Made by a program: the position numbers and the translations under genes
Part shown: positions 42,243-53,547 of the stretch, piece by piece
How positions within the stretch are numbered: position 1 is the first letter of the stretch
How the letters are laid out: every line of letters starts with the position of its first letter
DNA from: Microbispora amethystogenes
GTDB lineage: Bacteria > Actinomycetota > Actinomycetes > Streptosporangiales > Streptosporangiaceae
DNA length: 61,126 nucleotides
Assembly (NCBI RefSeq): GCF_016863015.1
Contig: NZ_BOOB01000064.1
Span: 1-61,126 of the forward strand
Reading direction: 5' to 3'
Notes under the pieces: generated by a model
What the model was told of the DNA's origin: nothing
What the model saw: only the letters and a program-made list of their open reading frames with translations
The model's database searches: none

Positions 42243-42620
42243 TACCTCGCCCAGCGCCGGTCCGGCAGGGGCAGCGTCTGGGACGGCGAGGTCGTCACCC
42301 GCCTCGACCCTGTGGAGCACCCGGTGGTCCGCGTCCACCCCGAGACCGGTCGCAGGGGGATCTTCGTCAACCCCGGTTTCACCTCCCACATCGTGGGCGT
42401 GTCCGAGGCCGAGAGCCGGGCCATCCTGGACCTGCTCTACGCCCACCTGACCAAGCCCGAGCACATCGTGCGTCACCGCTGGAGGGCCGGCGACGTCGCC
42501 ATGTGGGACAACCGGAGCACGGCCCACTACGCCAACCGGGACTACGGCGACGCCCACCGGGTGATGCACCGGATCACCCTGCGCGGCGACCGTCCCTTCG
42601 GCCCCGAGCGACGTCCCTGA
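42243..42620 (+). pseudogene. TauD/TfdA-family dioxygenase, C-terminal fragment
   Basis: From about 42270 the frame reads HPVVRVHPETGRRGIFVNPG, HIVGVSEAESRAILDLLYAH, then WDNRSTAHYANRDYG with the distal His and VMHRITLRGDRP with the 2-oxoglutarate Arg. The N-terminal half, with the HxD ligands, is absent. The break is at the IS605 right end, so insertion or an IS-linked deletion removed the 5' half. It should be inactive. Confidence 0.8.
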
Positions 42621-42627
42621 GTTCAGG

Positions 42628-42651
42628 CTGAGCCCAGTGCATGCGGCTCAG
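42628..42651. terminator. Hairpin between convergent TauD remnant and decarboxylase
   Basis: CTGAGCC / GGCTCAG, 7-bp stem with a 10-nt loop, spanning the 27-bp gap and the last codons of the decarboxylase. No T tract. Confidence 0.45.
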
Positions 42652-44306
42652 TACATGCGCGGCGGCGCGGGGTCGGTGCGCACGTGCAGCAGATGCGGCC
42701 GGTCGTCGGCGAGCGCGGCGGCGAGCGCGCTCTTCACCTCGGCGGGCTCGGTGACGTACCGTGCCGCGCAGCCCATTCCCTGGGCCAGCGCGACGAAGTC
42801 GAGCCCGCCGAGGTCCACACCGGGGATGCCCGTGCCGCCCGCCGCTTCACCGAGCAGCCGCACCGCGGCGTACCGCGCGTTGTCGAGGATCACGAAGGTC
42901 ACCGGCGTCCCCTCGCGGGCCGCGGTCCACAGGGCCTGGATGCCGAACATGGCCGACCCGTCGCCGAGCACCGCGACGACCCTGCGGCCCGGCCTGGCCA
43001 GCGCGGCGCCGACCGCGGCCGGGAGCCCGTAGCCGAGCGCGCCGCTCGCGGTGGTGAGGAACCCCGTGTCGGTCGCGGTGATCGGCAGGTGGTCGTGCAG
43101 CACGCTGCGGTGGCTGGGTGTCTCCTCCACCACGATCGCGTCGGCGGGCAGCAGTTCGGCGAGCGTGGCGTAGACCTCCGCCGCGCTGATCATCCCGTCC
43201 GCCGGTCCCGCCGGGCGGGCGAGGACGGGCGGGGCCGCCCTGCCGACCGCCCTGCCGGCCGCGCGCACCGGACGGCCCGGCGCTCCGTTCCGCGTTGCGT
43301 TCTCCGTACTGCCGAGAGCGTCGTCCAGCGCCCGCAGGGCGAGCCGCGGAGTCGCCCTGATGCCGGCGCCCGTGTCGGCCCTGGCGAGCACCTGCTCGTC
43401 GTCGCTGACCACGAACAGCGGGGGTAAGGGCACGTCGGGCTCGCCCCGGTAGACGTGGTAGGTGAAGGCCGGTGCCCCGATCACCACGACCAGGTCATGC
43501 CGGGCCAGCGCCGCGGCGGTGGCGCGTTTCTCCGCGTCCAGGAAGCCCAGGAAGAGGGGATGGTCCTCGGGGAAGGAGCACCGGGGCGAGACCGGCCCGG
43601 CCCAGACGCCCGCCCCGACGCGCTCGGCGAGGGCGACGAGGTCGGCGACCGCGCCGTCCGCGTCCACGCCGGGCCCGGCCACGATGCCCGGCCGCGCGCT
43701 GCCGTGCAGGGCCTCGGCCAGCGCCTCGAGGGCGGCGGGGTCGGGGGCGAAGCCGGGGATCGCCGGGCGCGCGGCGACCGGCGCACCCGCCTCCGCGTCC
43801 CAGTCGTCCGCCGGAACGGAGATGAAGACCGGGCCTCGCGGAGCCTGGGACGCCACGTGGTAGGCGCGGGCGATCGCCGCGGGCACGTCCTGCGCCCGGG
43901 CGGGCTCGCAACTCCACTTGACGTACGGCCGGGGGAAGGCGGTGGCGTCGGTGGCGCCGAGGAAGGGGTCGTCGCGCAGCAGCGTCCTGCTCTGCTGACC
44001 GGCCATCACGATCAGCGGGGCGTGGCCGCGCGCGGCGTTGAACACCTGCCCGAGGCCGTGGCCGAGGCCGCCCGCGCTGTGCAGGTTCACCAGCACCGGG
44101 CGTCTGGTGGCCTGGGCGTAGCCGTCGGCCATCGCGACGACCACCGATTCGTGCAGCCCGAGGACGTAGCGGAAATCGTCCGGCCAGTCGGTGAGAAAGG
44201 CGATCTCGGTGGTTCCGGGATTTCCGAAAACGGTGGTCAGGCCGAGTTGCCGGAGCAGCCGGCGGGTGGCGTCCCGGACCGTCCGGTCGCTCGCGATCGA
44301 ATTCAC
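42648..44306 (-). CDS. ThDP-dependent benzoylformate-decarboxylase-like enzyme
   Basis: A 552-aa ThDP enzyme. VFGNPGTTEIAFL (residues ~28-40), the cofactor Glu in VLGLHESVVVAMADGYAQ and VNLHSAGGLGHGLG (His as in benzoylformate decarboxylase) are followed by the C-terminal ThDP motif GDGSAMFGIQALWTAAREG...LDNARY. The active-site Ser of the classical enzyme (GNPGSNE) is Thr here. GTG at 44306 has GGAGG 8 nt upstream. With the prephenate dehydrogenase just upstream it may decarboxylate an aryl 2-oxo acid, or do a carboligation. It is the last gene of the NRPS operon. Confidence 0.82.
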   Translation of the reverse strand: MNSIASDRTVRDATRRLLRQLGLTTVFGNPGTTEIAFLTDWPDDFRYVLGLHESVVVAMADGYAQATRRPVLVNLHSAGGLGHGLGQVFNAARGHAPLIVMAGQQSRTLLRDDPFLGATDATAFPRPYVKWSCEPARAQDVPAAIARAYHVASQAPRGPVFISVPADDWDAEAGAPVAARPAIPGFAPDPAALEALAEALHGSARPGIVAGPGVDADGAVADLVALAERVGAGVWAGPVSPRCSFPEDHPLFLGFLDAEKRATAAALARHDLVVVIGAPAFTYHVYRGEPDVPLPPLFVVSDDEQVLARADTGAGIRATPRLALRALDDALGSTENATRNGAPGRPVRAAGRAVGRAAPPVLARPAGPADGMISAAEVYATLAELLPADAIVVEETPSHRSVLHDHLPITATDTGFLTTASGALGYGLPAAVGAALARPGRRVVAVLGDGSAMFGIQALWTAAREGTPVTFVILDNARYAAVRLLGEAAGGTGIPGVDLGGLDFVALAQGMGCAARYVTEPAEVKSALAAALADDRPHLLHVRTDPAPPRMY

Positions 44307-44326
44307 GGGAAACGCCTCCAGAATTC

Positions 44327-45208
44327 TCAGGAACGGGCGGAGAGCCGCATGGTGAAAAGCCGGGCGCAATATCCCCGGAGCAGCGGCGCCCGGTCGCCGA
44401 GATGTTTCTCGACACCGTGCAGCAGCGCATTGAATCCGGCACGGTCGCCCGTGGAGGCGAGCGTGTCGATCGTGGCGACGGCCTCGCGCAGCGCCGCCCT
44501 CGCCGCGGCGGCGTGCGGGTTGGCCACCTGGATGTCCCAGTAGACCTCGGGGTTGCCGCCGGTGATCCGGGCGAGGACGGCGAGCATGGTCAGGTGCGGG
44601 GGCGGGGCCAGGGCGAGCAGCGCCTCGGTGTCCGCGCCGCCCGCGACGACCGCCTGCCCGAAGGCCAGCGCCGCGGCGTGCGTGGCCGCCTGGAGGACCG
44701 CCGTGACGCGGTCGTGCTCCCCGGCGGTCAGTTGGACGACCCTGGCTCCGGCGGCGGTGATCGAGCCGAGCAGTGCGGCGGTGCGCGGGCCGTCCGCCAC
44801 GCGTACGGCGGCCACGGCGTTGTCCTGCCAGCCCAGCGCGGGCGCGAACATCGGGTTGAGCCCGCACGCCTCCGCGTCCTGGGAGGCCGCCGCCCCGGCG
44901 AGGGCGGGAGTGACGGCCTCCTTGACCGACAGGGTCTCGACCAGCAGCGCCCCCGGCCGTACGGCGGGCGCGCAGGCGGTGACGGCCGGGACGGCGACGT
45001 GCTCGGGCAGCGCGAAGACCACCGTGTCGGCCTGCGGCAGCACGCCGAGCAGGTCCGCCGACGGGCGGCAGGCGTCCGCGACGATCGCCACCGTGCCGGG
45101 GATCTCCGCCGCCCGCACGTCGGCGCACACCACCGGGCCGTCCGGGAGCAGCAGGCGGGCGAGCAGCCCGCCCACCTCACCCGCGCCGCCGACCACGACC
45201 GTCGTCAT
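44327..45208 (-). CDS. Prephenate dehydrogenase-like oxidoreductase
   Basis: A 293-aa TyrA/PapC-like protein: VVVGGAGEVGGLLARLLLPDG (NAD-binding), VLPQADTVVFALPE, ETLSVKEAVTPAL and GLNPMFAPALGWQ with the conserved His region ERxHD-like EHDRVTAVLQAATHAAALAFG. It would convert prephenate to 4-hydroxyphenylpyruvate, or 4-amino-4-deoxyprephenate to 4-aminophenylpyruvate. Chorismate-mutase-like 25353-25700 would feed it. Coupled to the stand-alone A domain by an ATGA overlap. Confidence 0.82.
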   Translation of the reverse strand: MTTVVVGGAGEVGGLLARLLLPDGPVVCADVRAAEIPGTVAIVADACRPSADLLGVLPQADTVVFALPEHVAVPAVTACAPAVRPGALLVETLSVKEAVTPALAGAAASQDAEACGLNPMFAPALGWQDNAVAAVRVADGPRTAALLGSITAAGARVVQLTAGEHDRVTAVLQAATHAAALAFGQAVVAGGADTEALLALAPPPHLTMLAVLARITGGNPEVYWDIQVANPHAAAARAALREAVATIDTLASTGDRAGFNALLHGVEKHLGDRAPLLRGYCARLFTMRLSARS

Positions 45209-47673
45209 CGGGACTCCACCGGCTCGCCGGCGCGCAGCGCGGCCACGTCGATCTTCCCGTTCCGGTTGCGCGGCAGTTCGGCGAGGACGACGTACCGGTC
45301 GGGCCGCATGTACGCGGGGAGCGTGGCCGCCGCGACCGCGCGGAGCTCGTCCTCGGTGGGCGGGGCGCCGCTCGCGGCGACGAAGGCGATGACCTGCTCC
45401 GCCCCGCCCGGCGGCGTCCGCAGGGTGACGAAGCAGCCGGTGACGGACGGATGCCCCGCCACGGCCGCCTCGATCTCCCCGAGTTCCACCCGGAAGCCCC
45501 TGATCTTCACCTGGCTGTCGGTGCGGCCGGCGATGTGCAGCTCACCCGCGGGCGACCAGAACCCGCGGTCGCCGGTGCGGTAGATCCGCCCGCCGCCCCG
45601 GGGATCGGGCAGGAACCGCGCCGCGGTGAGGCCGGGACGCCGGTGATACCCCCGGGCCAGGGCCGGGCCCGCGACGCAGATCTCGCCGATCACCCCCGGA
45701 GGCGCCGGCCGGAGCCCGGCGTCCAGGACCTCGACCCGGTAGTTGGGCAGCGGCCCGCCGATAGGGATTCGCCCGTCCGCGGCGTCGGCGATGCCGCAGG
45801 GGTGGGCGGTGGCCCACACCGCGCACTCGGTCGGCCCGTAGTCGTTGAGCAGCACGGCGTCCGGGCAGGTGAGCAGGTGACGCGCGACCAGCCGGGGCGG
45901 CATCGGCTCGCCGCCCACCGAGACCAGCCGCAGCCGGCTCAGGCACTCCTCCCCGGCCGCCTCCAGGACGAGCCCGTAGTGCGACGGGACGGAGTGGATG
46001 TGGGTGATCGGCACCCTCCGCAGCAGGGCGCGCAGGGCCAGCGGGTCACGCGCCTCGCTCTCGGTCGGCAGCACCGCCGTCCCGCCGCCGGTGAGCGTCC
46101 AGTAGAGGCCGCCCGCGGCGCCGTCGAAGCACAGCGGCATGGTGACCAGGTCGCACTCGGGCGGCGGGCCGCCCACCCCGCGCGCGTGAGTGGACACCAC
46201 GATCGCCCGGTGGCTCACCGCGACGCCCTTCGGCACACCGGTGGACCCGGACGTGTAGATGACGTACGCCAGGTCGGCCGTGCGCACCGGCACACCCAGG
46301 TCGTGATCGGCCTCTCCGGCCAGGTTACCGGGGTCGAGCACGCGTACGCCCGGGAACCCGGCAGAGAAGGCGCGGGGGGACTCGCCCGGAGGCTCGCCGG
46401 AGGACTCGCCCGGCGAGGTGACCACGCCCTCACCGGTGGTTCGGCCGGCCACACTGCCGACCACACTGCCGACCGCGAGCCGTACGCCGGAGTCGGCGAG
46501 GATGCGGCGGATGCGGTCGGCGGGCTGGGAGGGCTCGACCGGCACGTAGGCCGCGCCGGTCTTGAGCACGGCGAGCATCGCGACGACCGACTCGGCGGCA
46601 CGGCCGGCGAACACCGCGACGAGGTCGCCGGGGCCGGCGCCGGCCGCGCGCAGGCGCCGCCCGAGCCGGTTGGCGCGGGCGTTCAGCTCGCCGTAGGTCA
46701 GCGCGACGTCACCGCAGACGAGCGCCGTACGCGCCGGCTCGGCCGCGGCCCGGCGCTCGATCAGCGTGTGCAGGCAGACGTCCTCCACCGGCTGCGCCTC
46801 GCCGCTGGACCAGGTGGCGATCGCCGCGCGCTCGGCGGTGGTGAGCGCGGCGACGTCGCGTACCGGGCGGTCCTCGGCGAGCTCCCCGAGGACCGCGAGC
46901 AGCCGGTCGGCCAGGGCGGCGACCACCTCGGGGTCGAACAGGCCGGTGTCGTGGTCGAGGCAGACCCCGCCGTCCGCCCACCGCACGACCAGTTCGTGCG
47001 GCACGGACGTGACAGCGGTGAGCAGTTCGTGCGGCACGGGCGCGACAGCGGTGAGCTCCGTCGCTTCCCGGCGCACTCCCTCTTCCCGGCGCCCTCCCGC
47101 TCCCGGATCCTCTCCAGACGCCGCGCCTCCTCGCGCGGCCGGGCCCGCGACGGCGACGCGGGCGACCACGCCCGCCGGGAGGGGAGAGGCGGTGCGCAGA
47201 TCCTCCGCCACCCGGCGGACCAGGTCTCCGGCCCGTTCGCGTTCGTCGACGAGCACGGTCAGCGCGACCGGGCGGGGAGTGACGACGGCCAGGCGCACCT
47301 CGGGCTCACCCGTGTGGCGGGCGAGGAGGACCGCCACGGCCGCCGCCAGGACGGCCTCCGGCGCCGCGCCTGCTGCACCCGCGCTGCCCGGTCGTGCGCT
47401 TTCCGGTGCGGCCCCGTGCGCCCAGGTGCTCTCCGGCGCCGCGCCTGCTGGGTCTGTGCTGCCCGGCCGTGCGGGTTCCGGTGTCGCGGCTTCCGGCTGT
47501 GGGTGGTCCGGGGTCGCGCCGCCGGGGGCGGGCCATGGCCGGAACACCGTGTCCGTCGTGCCGGACGGCACGCTGCCGCAGCGGAGCCACGCCGGCAGTT
47601 CGCCGCCGTGGCGGACGCCGCCGTCGGGGTGCGGATCTCCGAGGTGGGCCGTACGGCCGGGCAGCCGGTTCAC
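45205..47673 (-). CDS. NRPS adenylation domain with remnant condensation segment, no carrier
   Basis: An 822-aa protein. The first ~270 residues are a decayed C-domain C-lobe ([23 protein letters not shown]) without HHxxxDG, and contain low-complexity P/E/A insertions. The A domain is complete: [14 protein letters not shown] (~470), [39 protein letters not shown] with the A10 Lys. It ends there, with no T domain. Pocket residues by eye: D-G-G-H-V-V-D-V-W-K. Because it has no carrier it must load a T domain in trans, perhaps the C-A(degenerate)-T protein. GTG overlaps the oxygenase stop (GTGA). Confidence 0.85.
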   Translation of the reverse strand: MNRLPGRTAHLGDPHPDGGVRHGGELPAWLRCGSVPSGTTDTVFRPWPAPGGATPDHPQPEAATPEPARPGSTDPAGAAPESTWAHGAAPESARPGSAGAAGAAPEAVLAAAVAVLLARHTGEPEVRLAVVTPRPVALTVLVDERERAGDLVRRVAEDLRTASPLPAGVVARVAVAGPAARGGAASGEDPGAGGRREEGVRREATELTAVAPVPHELLTAVTSVPHELVVRWADGGVCLDHDTGLFDPEVVAALADRLLAVLGELAEDRPVRDVAALTTAERAAIATWSSGEAQPVEDVCLHTLIERRAAAEPARTALVCGDVALTYGELNARANRLGRRLRAAGAGPGDLVAVFAGRAAESVVAMLAVLKTGAAYVPVEPSQPADRIRRILADSGVRLAVGSVVGSVAGRTTGEGVVTSPGESSGEPPGESPRAFSAGFPGVRVLDPGNLAGEADHDLGVPVRTADLAYVIYTSGSTGVPKGVAVSHRAIVVSTHARGVGGPPPECDLVTMPLCFDGAAGGLYWTLTGGGTAVLPTESEARDPLALRALLRRVPITHIHSVPSHYGLVLEAAGEECLSRLRLVSVGGEPMPPRLVARHLLTCPDAVLLNDYGPTECAVWATAHPCGIADAADGRIPIGGPLPNYRVEVLDAGLRPAPPGVIGEICVAGPALARGYHRRPGLTAARFLPDPRGGGRIYRTGDRGFWSPAGELHIAGRTDSQVKIRGFRVELGEIEAAVAGHPSVTGCFVTLRTPPGGAEQVIAFVAASGAPPTEDELRAVAAATLPAYMRPDRYVVLAELPRNRNGKIDVAALRAGEPVESR

Positions 47674-48788
47674 AGCAGCACGCGTTCGTGCGGAGCGGAC
47701 CGGTGCGCCCGCGACTTGCGCAGGTCGCGGGTGACCAGCACCTTCTTCAGCCACCGGTCGGTGCCGTCGTATCGGGCGCGGAACGCGCTCCTGCCGTGCA
47801 CGGCCCGGTAGTTGTCGACGATGAGCAGGTCGCCGGGGCCGAGCGCGACCCCGCACAGGTTGGCTTCCAGCGACCCGACCAGGGCGGCCAGCGCCTCTTC
47901 GGCCTCCCGGTCGCCCGGCAGCGCCGACATGAACACCGGGTCGATGCGCAGGTACGGCGCGTCGGGATGGCCGAACAGGACCGCGCTCGGCTCGGGCTCG
48001 TCCTGCATCCGCTGGATGCTGTGCATCCCCATGCCCATCGCCGTGCCCATCGCCGTCGCGCCCTCGGCCCGCGCCCGCAGCCGGTTGAGGTGCTCGTTGT
48101 CGGGGCGGATGAGGAAGCGCGGCTGGGCGAGCACCTCGCGGTGGGCGGGATCGATGCGCACCTCGTCGACGCCGGCCACGGTGGTGGGCACCGCGTCGTG
48201 GTTGCGCATCCCGAGCAGGAGCAGGTAGTCGCAGCGGAGGGGGTGGAAGCCGTCCTCCGTGTGCCACTCCAGCAGCACGGTGCCGTGCCCACTCTGCTCG
48301 CGCTCCTCGGTCGGCATCGGCACCACGTCGTGCACGAGCTTGCCGTTCTGCAGCGACGACCAGCCGAAGACGTCGCCGAGCAGGCTCGCGACCAGCACCA
48401 GATACACCTCGTGCGCGGTCCGCGCGGGTACGGTCGCGGGCCTCGCCTGCTCCCGCCAGTCGAGCGGGGTGGGGCCGATCTCGTCGTCGGAGACCGGCAG
48501 CCCCCGGACGACCAGCGCCGGGCTCCGCTCGAACAGCCGGAGGGAGAGCAGTTCGCCGACCAGACGTTCCGGCAGGCGGTGGGCGTACGTCGCCGCGCCG
48601 TCGAGCAACGCCGGGGCGGTGCTCGAACCGTGGCGCGCGGCGAGGGTGCGGGTGTAGGTGTCGATCTGGGCCGCGTCGGCCGGATCGAGGTCGACGTAAC
48701 GGATGCTTCCCGACCCCGTGCTTTCCGGCGCGGTGCCTCCCGTCGTGGCCTCGCCGTCCGGCCGCGGCACCGTTGAGACGTCCTCCAT
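47670..48788 (-). CDS. Fe(II)/2-oxoglutarate oxygenase of the VioC/AsnO (clavaminate synthase-like) type
   Basis: A 372-aa oxygenase. The HxE metal motif is in [24 protein letters not shown] (His ~178), and the distal His is in [23 protein letters not shown], with the Arg partners around. This pattern is that of VioC, AsnO and clavaminate-synthase relatives, which hydroxylate or desaturate the beta-carbon of Arg, Asn or similar amino acids. RBS AAAGGA precedes ATG at 48788. A Met/Gly-rich [14 protein letters not shown] insertion sits near residue 250. A diamino acid made by the AmCP operon is an attractive but untested substrate. Confidence 0.84.
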   Translation of the reverse strand: MEDVSTVPRPDGEATTGGTAPESTGSGSIRYVDLDPADAAQIDTYTRTLAARHGSSTAPALLDGAATYAHRLPERLVGELLSLRLFERSPALVVRGLPVSDDEIGPTPLDWREQARPATVPARTAHEVYLVLVASLLGDVFGWSSLQNGKLVHDVVPMPTEEREQSGHGTVLLEWHTEDGFHPLRCDYLLLLGMRNHDAVPTTVAGVDEVRIDPAHREVLAQPRFLIRPDNEHLNRLRARAEGATAMGTAMGMGMHSIQRMQDEPEPSAVLFGHPDAPYLRIDPVFMSALPGDREAEEALAALVGSLEANLCGVALGPGDLLIVDNYRAVHGRSAFRARYDGTDRWLKKVLVTRDLRKSRAHRSAPHERVLL

Positions 48789-48814
48789 GGTGGTCCTTTC
48801 TCGCCTCACGCCCG

Positions 48815-51800
48815 CTACGCCGCGGCCGCCGCGGCCCGTGCGGCCACCTCGTCGGGGGCCGGGAGGTAGCCGTTCTCCACGAGGAAGCGGAAGCAGGAGT
48901 GGGCCCACTCCTCGTTGACCGGCGGGCACTCGATGCCGGACCCGTCCAGGGCCGCGGTCAGCACCCGGCACTCGTCCATGGGGTCGACCCGCTGCTGCAG
49001 GTCGGGGTCGAGGGCGGCGTGCCGCATGGACGCCACACGCAGGATCGGCGTCAGCGGGTAGAGGATGTGGTCCTCGTCGACCGCGAGGGCCTGCCGCCTG
49101 GCCTCCTCCTCCTCGACGACGTTGAGGGCGTAGCCGAACGACCGCAGCCACTCGTAGCACTGCTGCATCGTGGTCGGTTCCCGGTTGGTGATGTTGAAGT
49201 TCCGGCCGAGGTTCTCCTCCTGCAAGGAGGTGTAGACGATCGCCTTGGCCGTGTAGTCGACGGGCACCGCGTTGATCACGTCGTTGTAGAGCGGCAGCAC
49301 GCCGAGGTCCAGGAAGCCCTTGAGGTAGACGTACAGGTAGTCGGTCTCGTGGGAGGCGCCGGTCTGGGTGTGACCGGTGATCATCCACGGCCGCTGCACG
49401 GTGACCGGCACGCCGCGGTCGCGGGCGAGGGTGACGATCCGCTCGGAGACCCACTTCGTACGGGGGTAGCCGGTGGGGATCTTGGTGGGCCGGTCGGTGA
49501 GGTCCTGCTCGGTGAAGGGGCGCTCCGCGCCCGTGCCCATGAAGACGTCCACGCTGGAGATCAGGTGGAACGCCTTGAGCCGGTCGGTCGTCGCCAGCCG
49601 CAGCAGCTCCTCGGTGCCGAGGACGTTCGCGGCCTTCATCGCCTCGTAGGGGTAGGTGAAGTTGACGATCGCGCCGCTGTGGTAGATCGAGTCCAGCGAC
49701 CCGGCCAGCTCGTCGTACGCCTCCTTCGACAGGCCGAGGGCCGGCTTGGCGAGGTCGCCGGTCACCACCCGCAGCCTCGACCGGTACGACTCGTCCCACG
49801 CCCGGTACTTGCGCAGCACCTCCTCCAGGCGGTCCCACGCCTCGTCCCGGCTCTGGCCGCGCACCAGGCAGTGCACGATCGCGTCGGTGCGCTCGATCAG
49901 CTCGACCGCGACGAAGGCGCCGAGGTAGCCGGTGGCGCCGGTGACCAGCACGTGCTCCGGCTCGAACCACCGGGCGTGCGGCAGGCCGTCGGGCCGTACG
50001 GCGGGGTCGAGCGTGACGTCGGCCTGCAGGTCGGCGAGCTGCTGCAGATAGAGGGCGGCGTTGTCCTGGGCGCTGCGCTCGCGCTGCTGGAGCTCGACGA
50101 CCCGGGCGATGCCCTCGACGGTCGGCACGCGGAAGATGTCGTCGATCGGCAGCTCGATCGTGTGCTGCCGCGACAGCTGCGCGGCGAGCCGGGCCACCAG
50201 CAGCGAGTTGCCGCCGAGGGAGAAGAAGTCGGCCGTGACGCTGAGCCGCGGCAGGCCGAGCACCGAGGCGAAGGTCTCGGCGATCTCCGCCTCCAGTATG
50301 GTGCGCGGCTCGACGAAGTCGCCCGCGGCCACCTCCTGCGGGGTGGGCAGCGCGGCGAGGTCGATCTTGCCGTGCCGGGTCAGCGGCATCCGCTCCAGCG
50401 TGACGAAGGCGCTCGGCACCATGTAGTCGGGCACCTGCCCGAGCACGTGGTTGACCAGCGTCTCCTGGGTCAGGATGCGGCCGCTCACCGGGACCACGTA
50501 CGCGACGAGGCGCGGCATGCCGGGCTGGTCCTCGCGTACGGTGACCACGGCCTCGGAGACGAGGGGGTGGCGGAGCACCACGTTCTCGACCTCGGCCGGC
50601 TCGACCCGGAACCCGCGGATCTTGACCTGGGTGTCGGCCCGGCCGAGGAACTCGATGGTGCCGTCGGGCCGGTAGCGGGCCAGGTCGCCGGTCCGGTAGA
50701 GCCGGCCCCCCGGCGCGAACGGGTCGGGCAGGAAGCGCTCCGCGGTCATCGCGGGGCGGTTGACGTAGCCGCGGGCCGTGCCCTCGCCGCCGATGTACAG
50801 CTCGCCCGGCACCCCCGGGGGCACCGGGTGGAGCCGCCGGTCGAGCAGGTGGATCCGCGCGTCCGGGATCGGGCGGCCGATCGGCACGCGGGGCGCGTCG
50901 GCGTCCGCCGGTGACACCGGGTGCACCGAGGCCCACACCGTGGCCTCTGTCGGGCCGTACTCGTTGAACAGCGCGGCGTCCGGGGAGTGGCGGAAGTGCT
51001 CGGCGACCAGGCTCGGCGGCAGCGCCTCGCCCGCGACGACGGTCGCGCGGACCGACGGGCGCGGCTCCGGGTCGGTCTCCAGCAGCAGGGCGTACTGCGA
51101 GGGCACGCCGTCGACGTGGGTGACCTCGCGGTTCCGGATGAGCCGGCCCAGCAGGCGGGGGTCGAGCACCTCCGTCTCGGTCGGCAGCACGACCGTGCCG
51201 CCGCGGGTGAGCGTCCAGTAGAGGCCGCCGCCGGCCGCGTCGAAGGTGAGCGGCGCGAGCACCAGGTAGCGCTCGGGCAGGCCCGGCCCCTCGCAGGCCG
51301 TACGGGCCTCGGTGGCGTGTGCGATCTGCCGGTGCTCGACCGCGACGCCCTTGGGCCGGCCGGTCGACCCGGAGGTGTAGATGACGTAGGCCAGGTTGGC
51401 GGGACCCGCCGCGACGACCGTACGGCCCGCGGCCTGCTCGGGGTCGGTGATGGGAACGCTGACCCGGGCCCGTCCGGCCAGCGTCACGGGCAGGGCGGCC
51501 AGGGCCTCCGCGCGTCCGACGAGCAGGCCGATCCCGGCGTCGTCGGCGATGAACGTCAGCCGGTCGGCCGGGTAGGACGGGTCGAGCGGCACGTACGCCG
51601 CCCCGGCCTTGAGCACGCCGAGCAGGGCCACCACGCTGTGCGGCGAGCGGTCGACCACGACACCCACCCGCGACTCGGGACCGGCGCCCCGCGCGACCAG
51701 CTCGGCGGCGAGCGCGTCCGCGCGGCCGTCGAGGGAGGCGTAGCTGATCTCGACGCCGCCGCCGGTGACCGCCGTACGCTCCGGGTGGGCCTGGGCCGCC

Positions 51801-53275
51801 CGCTCGACGAGCGCGTGCAGGGTGAGCGACCGGTCGCGGCCGGTCCGCGTGTCGTTCCACCCGGTCACGATCCGCTCGTGCTCTTCGGTGGTGAGCAGCG
51901 GGATGTCGGCGAGCGGGTGGTCGGGGCGGGCCAGCCCCTCGGTCAGCACCACCAGGACGTGGCCGAGGAACCGCTCGACCGTGCCCCGGTCGAACAGGTC
52001 GGTGTTGTACTGCGCGCGCAGGTGCAGGCCGTCGCCGCGCCGCACCGCGAACAGGTCGATGTCGTGCGGGGTCCAGGTCACCGGCAGGTCGAGGGGCCGC
52101 GCCACCGCGCCGGGCAGGGCGCGGTCCTCGGCGTCCTCCTCGAAGGCGAAGGTGGTCTGGAACAGCGGCGTGCGGCTCAGGTCGCGCTGGGGCTGCGCCG
52201 CGTCCACGATCCGGTCGAACGGGAGCCGCGCGTGCGCCAGGGCCTGCGCGCGGGCGGCGGTGACGCGCCCGGTCAGCGCGCCGAGGCCGTCGCCGGTGCG
52301 CAGTTCGACGCGCAGCGGCACGATGTTCTCCAGCGGGCCGACCGTGTTGTCCTGTGCGGTGCCGTCGGAGGCGGTCCACGATCCCGCCGCCGGGACGCCG
52401 ATGGCGAGGTCGTGCTGCTGCGAGTAACGCGAGAGCACGGCGGCGTACGCGGCCAGCAGCGTCGGCCCCGGGTCCTCGCGCCAGGCGGTCAGCGCGTCGG
52501 CCAGGGAGGCGGGCACCGGAACCGTGACCGCGTCGCCGTGGATGGTCTTCAGCGGCGGGCGCGGCCGGTCGGTCGGCAGCTCCAGCGGGCTGAGCGCGGC
52601 CAGCCCGCCGCGCCAGTAGTCGACGGCCTCGCCCGCGTCGTCGCTCTCGCTCCAGGCGCGCTGGGCGTCCACCAGGGAACGGAAGTCGGCGGGCGTGCCG
52701 GTGGGCGCGGCCTCGGCCCCGCCGGACAGGGCCATGTAGCGCGACAGCACCTCGTCGACGATCAGCCGGACCGAGCGCCGGTCGGCGACCATCTGGTGCG
52801 CGGTGAGCAGGAAGACGTGGTCGTCGGGGGCGGCGCGCAGCAGCGACGCGCGGACCAGCGGCCCCCTGCCGAGGTCGAAACGGGTCGCGGTCTCGGCCGC
52901 CGCGACGCGCGCGAGCTCGCCGTCGAGGTCGGCGGGGTCGATGTCGTGGACGGGCAGCCGCAGCGTCACCGCCGCCGCGGTGGTGGCGATGACCTGGCCG
53001 TTGACCTCGCGGAAGGTGGCGCGCAGCACCTCGTGCCGCTGCACCACGGCGACGAGCGCCTGCTGCATCGCCGCCGCGTCGATCGGGCCGGACAGCCGCA
53101 CCGCGGCGCTGACCTGCCAGGGTTTGGCGGAGTCCAGTTGGTGCAGCAGCCACAGTCGGCGCTGCTCGAGGAGAAGGGTGCTGGGTGTCGTCTCGACCGA
53201 TCCGTCCAGGAGCTTGGCGAGCAGCGCACGCTTCTCCTCCGGGGTCATCGACTCCAATTCCGGCCGCTGGCTCAT
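48815..53275 (-). CDS. NRPS: C(degenerate)-A-T-thioester reductase
   Basis: A 1486-aa NRPS with AGGAG before ATG at 53275. A short [16 protein letters not shown] docking-like helix precedes a C domain whose core motif is HQMVADRRS (His ~160) instead of HHxxxDG, so the catalytic second His is Gln. The A domain is intact: [14 protein letters not shown] (~630), [33 protein letters not shown]; pocket read as D-A-G-D-V-A-E-V-W-K. The T domain ([15 protein letters not shown], ~1023) is followed by a reductase with [16 protein letters not shown] and catalytic [10 protein letters not shown]. The reductase would release an aldehyde or alcohol. MbtH lies upstream. Confidence 0.9.
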   Translation of the reverse strand: MSQRPELESMTPEEKRALLAKLLDGSVETTPSTLLLEQRRLWLLHQLDSAKPWQVSAAVRLSGPIDAAAMQQALVAVVQRHEVLRATFREVNGQVIATTAAAVTLRLPVHDIDPADLDGELARVAAAETATRFDLGRGPLVRASLLRAAPDDHVFLLTAHQMVADRRSVRLIVDEVLSRYMALSGGAEAAPTGTPADFRSLVDAQRAWSESDDAGEAVDYWRGGLAALSPLELPTDRPRPPLKTIHGDAVTVPVPASLADALTAWREDPGPTLLAAYAAVLSRYSQQHDLAIGVPAAGSWTASDGTAQDNTVGPLENIVPLRVELRTGDGLGALTGRVTAARAQALAHARLPFDRIVDAAQPQRDLSRTPLFQTTFAFEEDAEDRALPGAVARPLDLPVTWTPHDIDLFAVRRGDGLHLRAQYNTDLFDRGTVERFLGHVLVVLTEGLARPDHPLADIPLLTTEEHERIVTGWNDTRTGRDRSLTLHALVERAAQAHPERTAVTGGGVEISYASLDGRADALAAELVARGAGPESRVGVVVDRSPHSVVALLGVLKAGAAYVPLDPSYPADRLTFIADDAGIGLLVGRAEALAALPVTLAGRARVSVPITDPEQAAGRTVVAAGPANLAYVIYTSGSTGRPKGVAVEHRQIAHATEARTACEGPGLPERYLVLAPLTFDAAGGGLYWTLTRGGTVVLPTETEVLDPRLLGRLIRNREVTHVDGVPSQYALLLETDPEPRPSVRATVVAGEALPPSLVAEHFRHSPDAALFNEYGPTEATVWASVHPVSPADADAPRVPIGRPIPDARIHLLDRRLHPVPPGVPGELYIGGEGTARGYVNRPAMTAERFLPDPFAPGGRLYRTGDLARYRPDGTIEFLGRADTQVKIRGFRVEPAEVENVVLRHPLVSEAVVTVREDQPGMPRLVAYVVPVSGRILTQETLVNHVLGQVPDYMVPSAFVTLERMPLTRHGKIDLAALPTPQEVAAGDFVEPRTILEAEIAETFASVLGLPRLSVTADFFSLGGNSLLVARLAAQLSRQHTIELPIDDIFRVPTVEGIARVVELQQRERSAQDNAALYLQQLADLQADVTLDPAVRPDGLPHARWFEPEHVLVTGATGYLGAFVAVELIERTDAIVHCLVRGQSRDEAWDRLEEVLRKYRAWDESYRSRLRVVTGDLAKPALGLSKEAYDELAGSLDSIYHSGAIVNFTYPYEAMKAANVLGTEELLRLATTDRLKAFHLISSVDVFMGTGAERPFTEQDLTDRPTKIPTGYPRTKWVSERIVTLARDRGVPVTVQRPWMITGHTQTGASHETDYLYVYLKGFLDLGVLPLYNDVINAVPVDYTAKAIVYTSLQEENLGRNFNITNREPTTMQQCYEWLRSFGYALNVVEEEEARRQALAVDEDHILYPLTPILRVASMRHAALDPDLQQRVDPMDECRVLTAALDGSGIECPPVNEEWAHSCFRFLVENGYLPAPDEVAARAAAAAA

Positions 53276-53310
53276 GTGTCGTACTCCTGTCGGTGGATGA
53301 GATTCGGGGT

Positions 53311-53511
53311 TCAGGCGGCGTGCTCGCGCAGCGACCGGGGGCGCATGTCGATCCAGACCTTCTCGATGTGGTCCAGGCACTCCTGCTTGCGGCCCGTGAC
53401 GCCGACGCCGGCCCAGCCGGGCGGCACGGGCCGGTCGGCGAACCAGATGGAGTACTGCTCCTCGTCGTTCACGACGACCTGGAAGACGGTCTCGGGGTCA
53501 TCGATGCCCAT
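53311..53511 (-). CDS. mbtH: MbtH-like NRPS accessory protein
   Basis: A 66-aa protein with the complete MbtH signature: [39 protein letters not shown]. MbtH proteins bind and activate A domains. It sits between the two NRPS genes, 35 bp upstream of the C-A-T-R gene. RBS GGAGAT. Confidence 0.95.
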   Translation of the reverse strand: MGIDDPETVFQVVVNDEEQYSIWFADRPVPPGWAGVGVTGRKQECLDHIEKVWIDMRPRSLREHAA

Positions 53512-53547
53512 GGGGATCTCCTAAAGGGGGGATGGGGAAGGCCCGGC

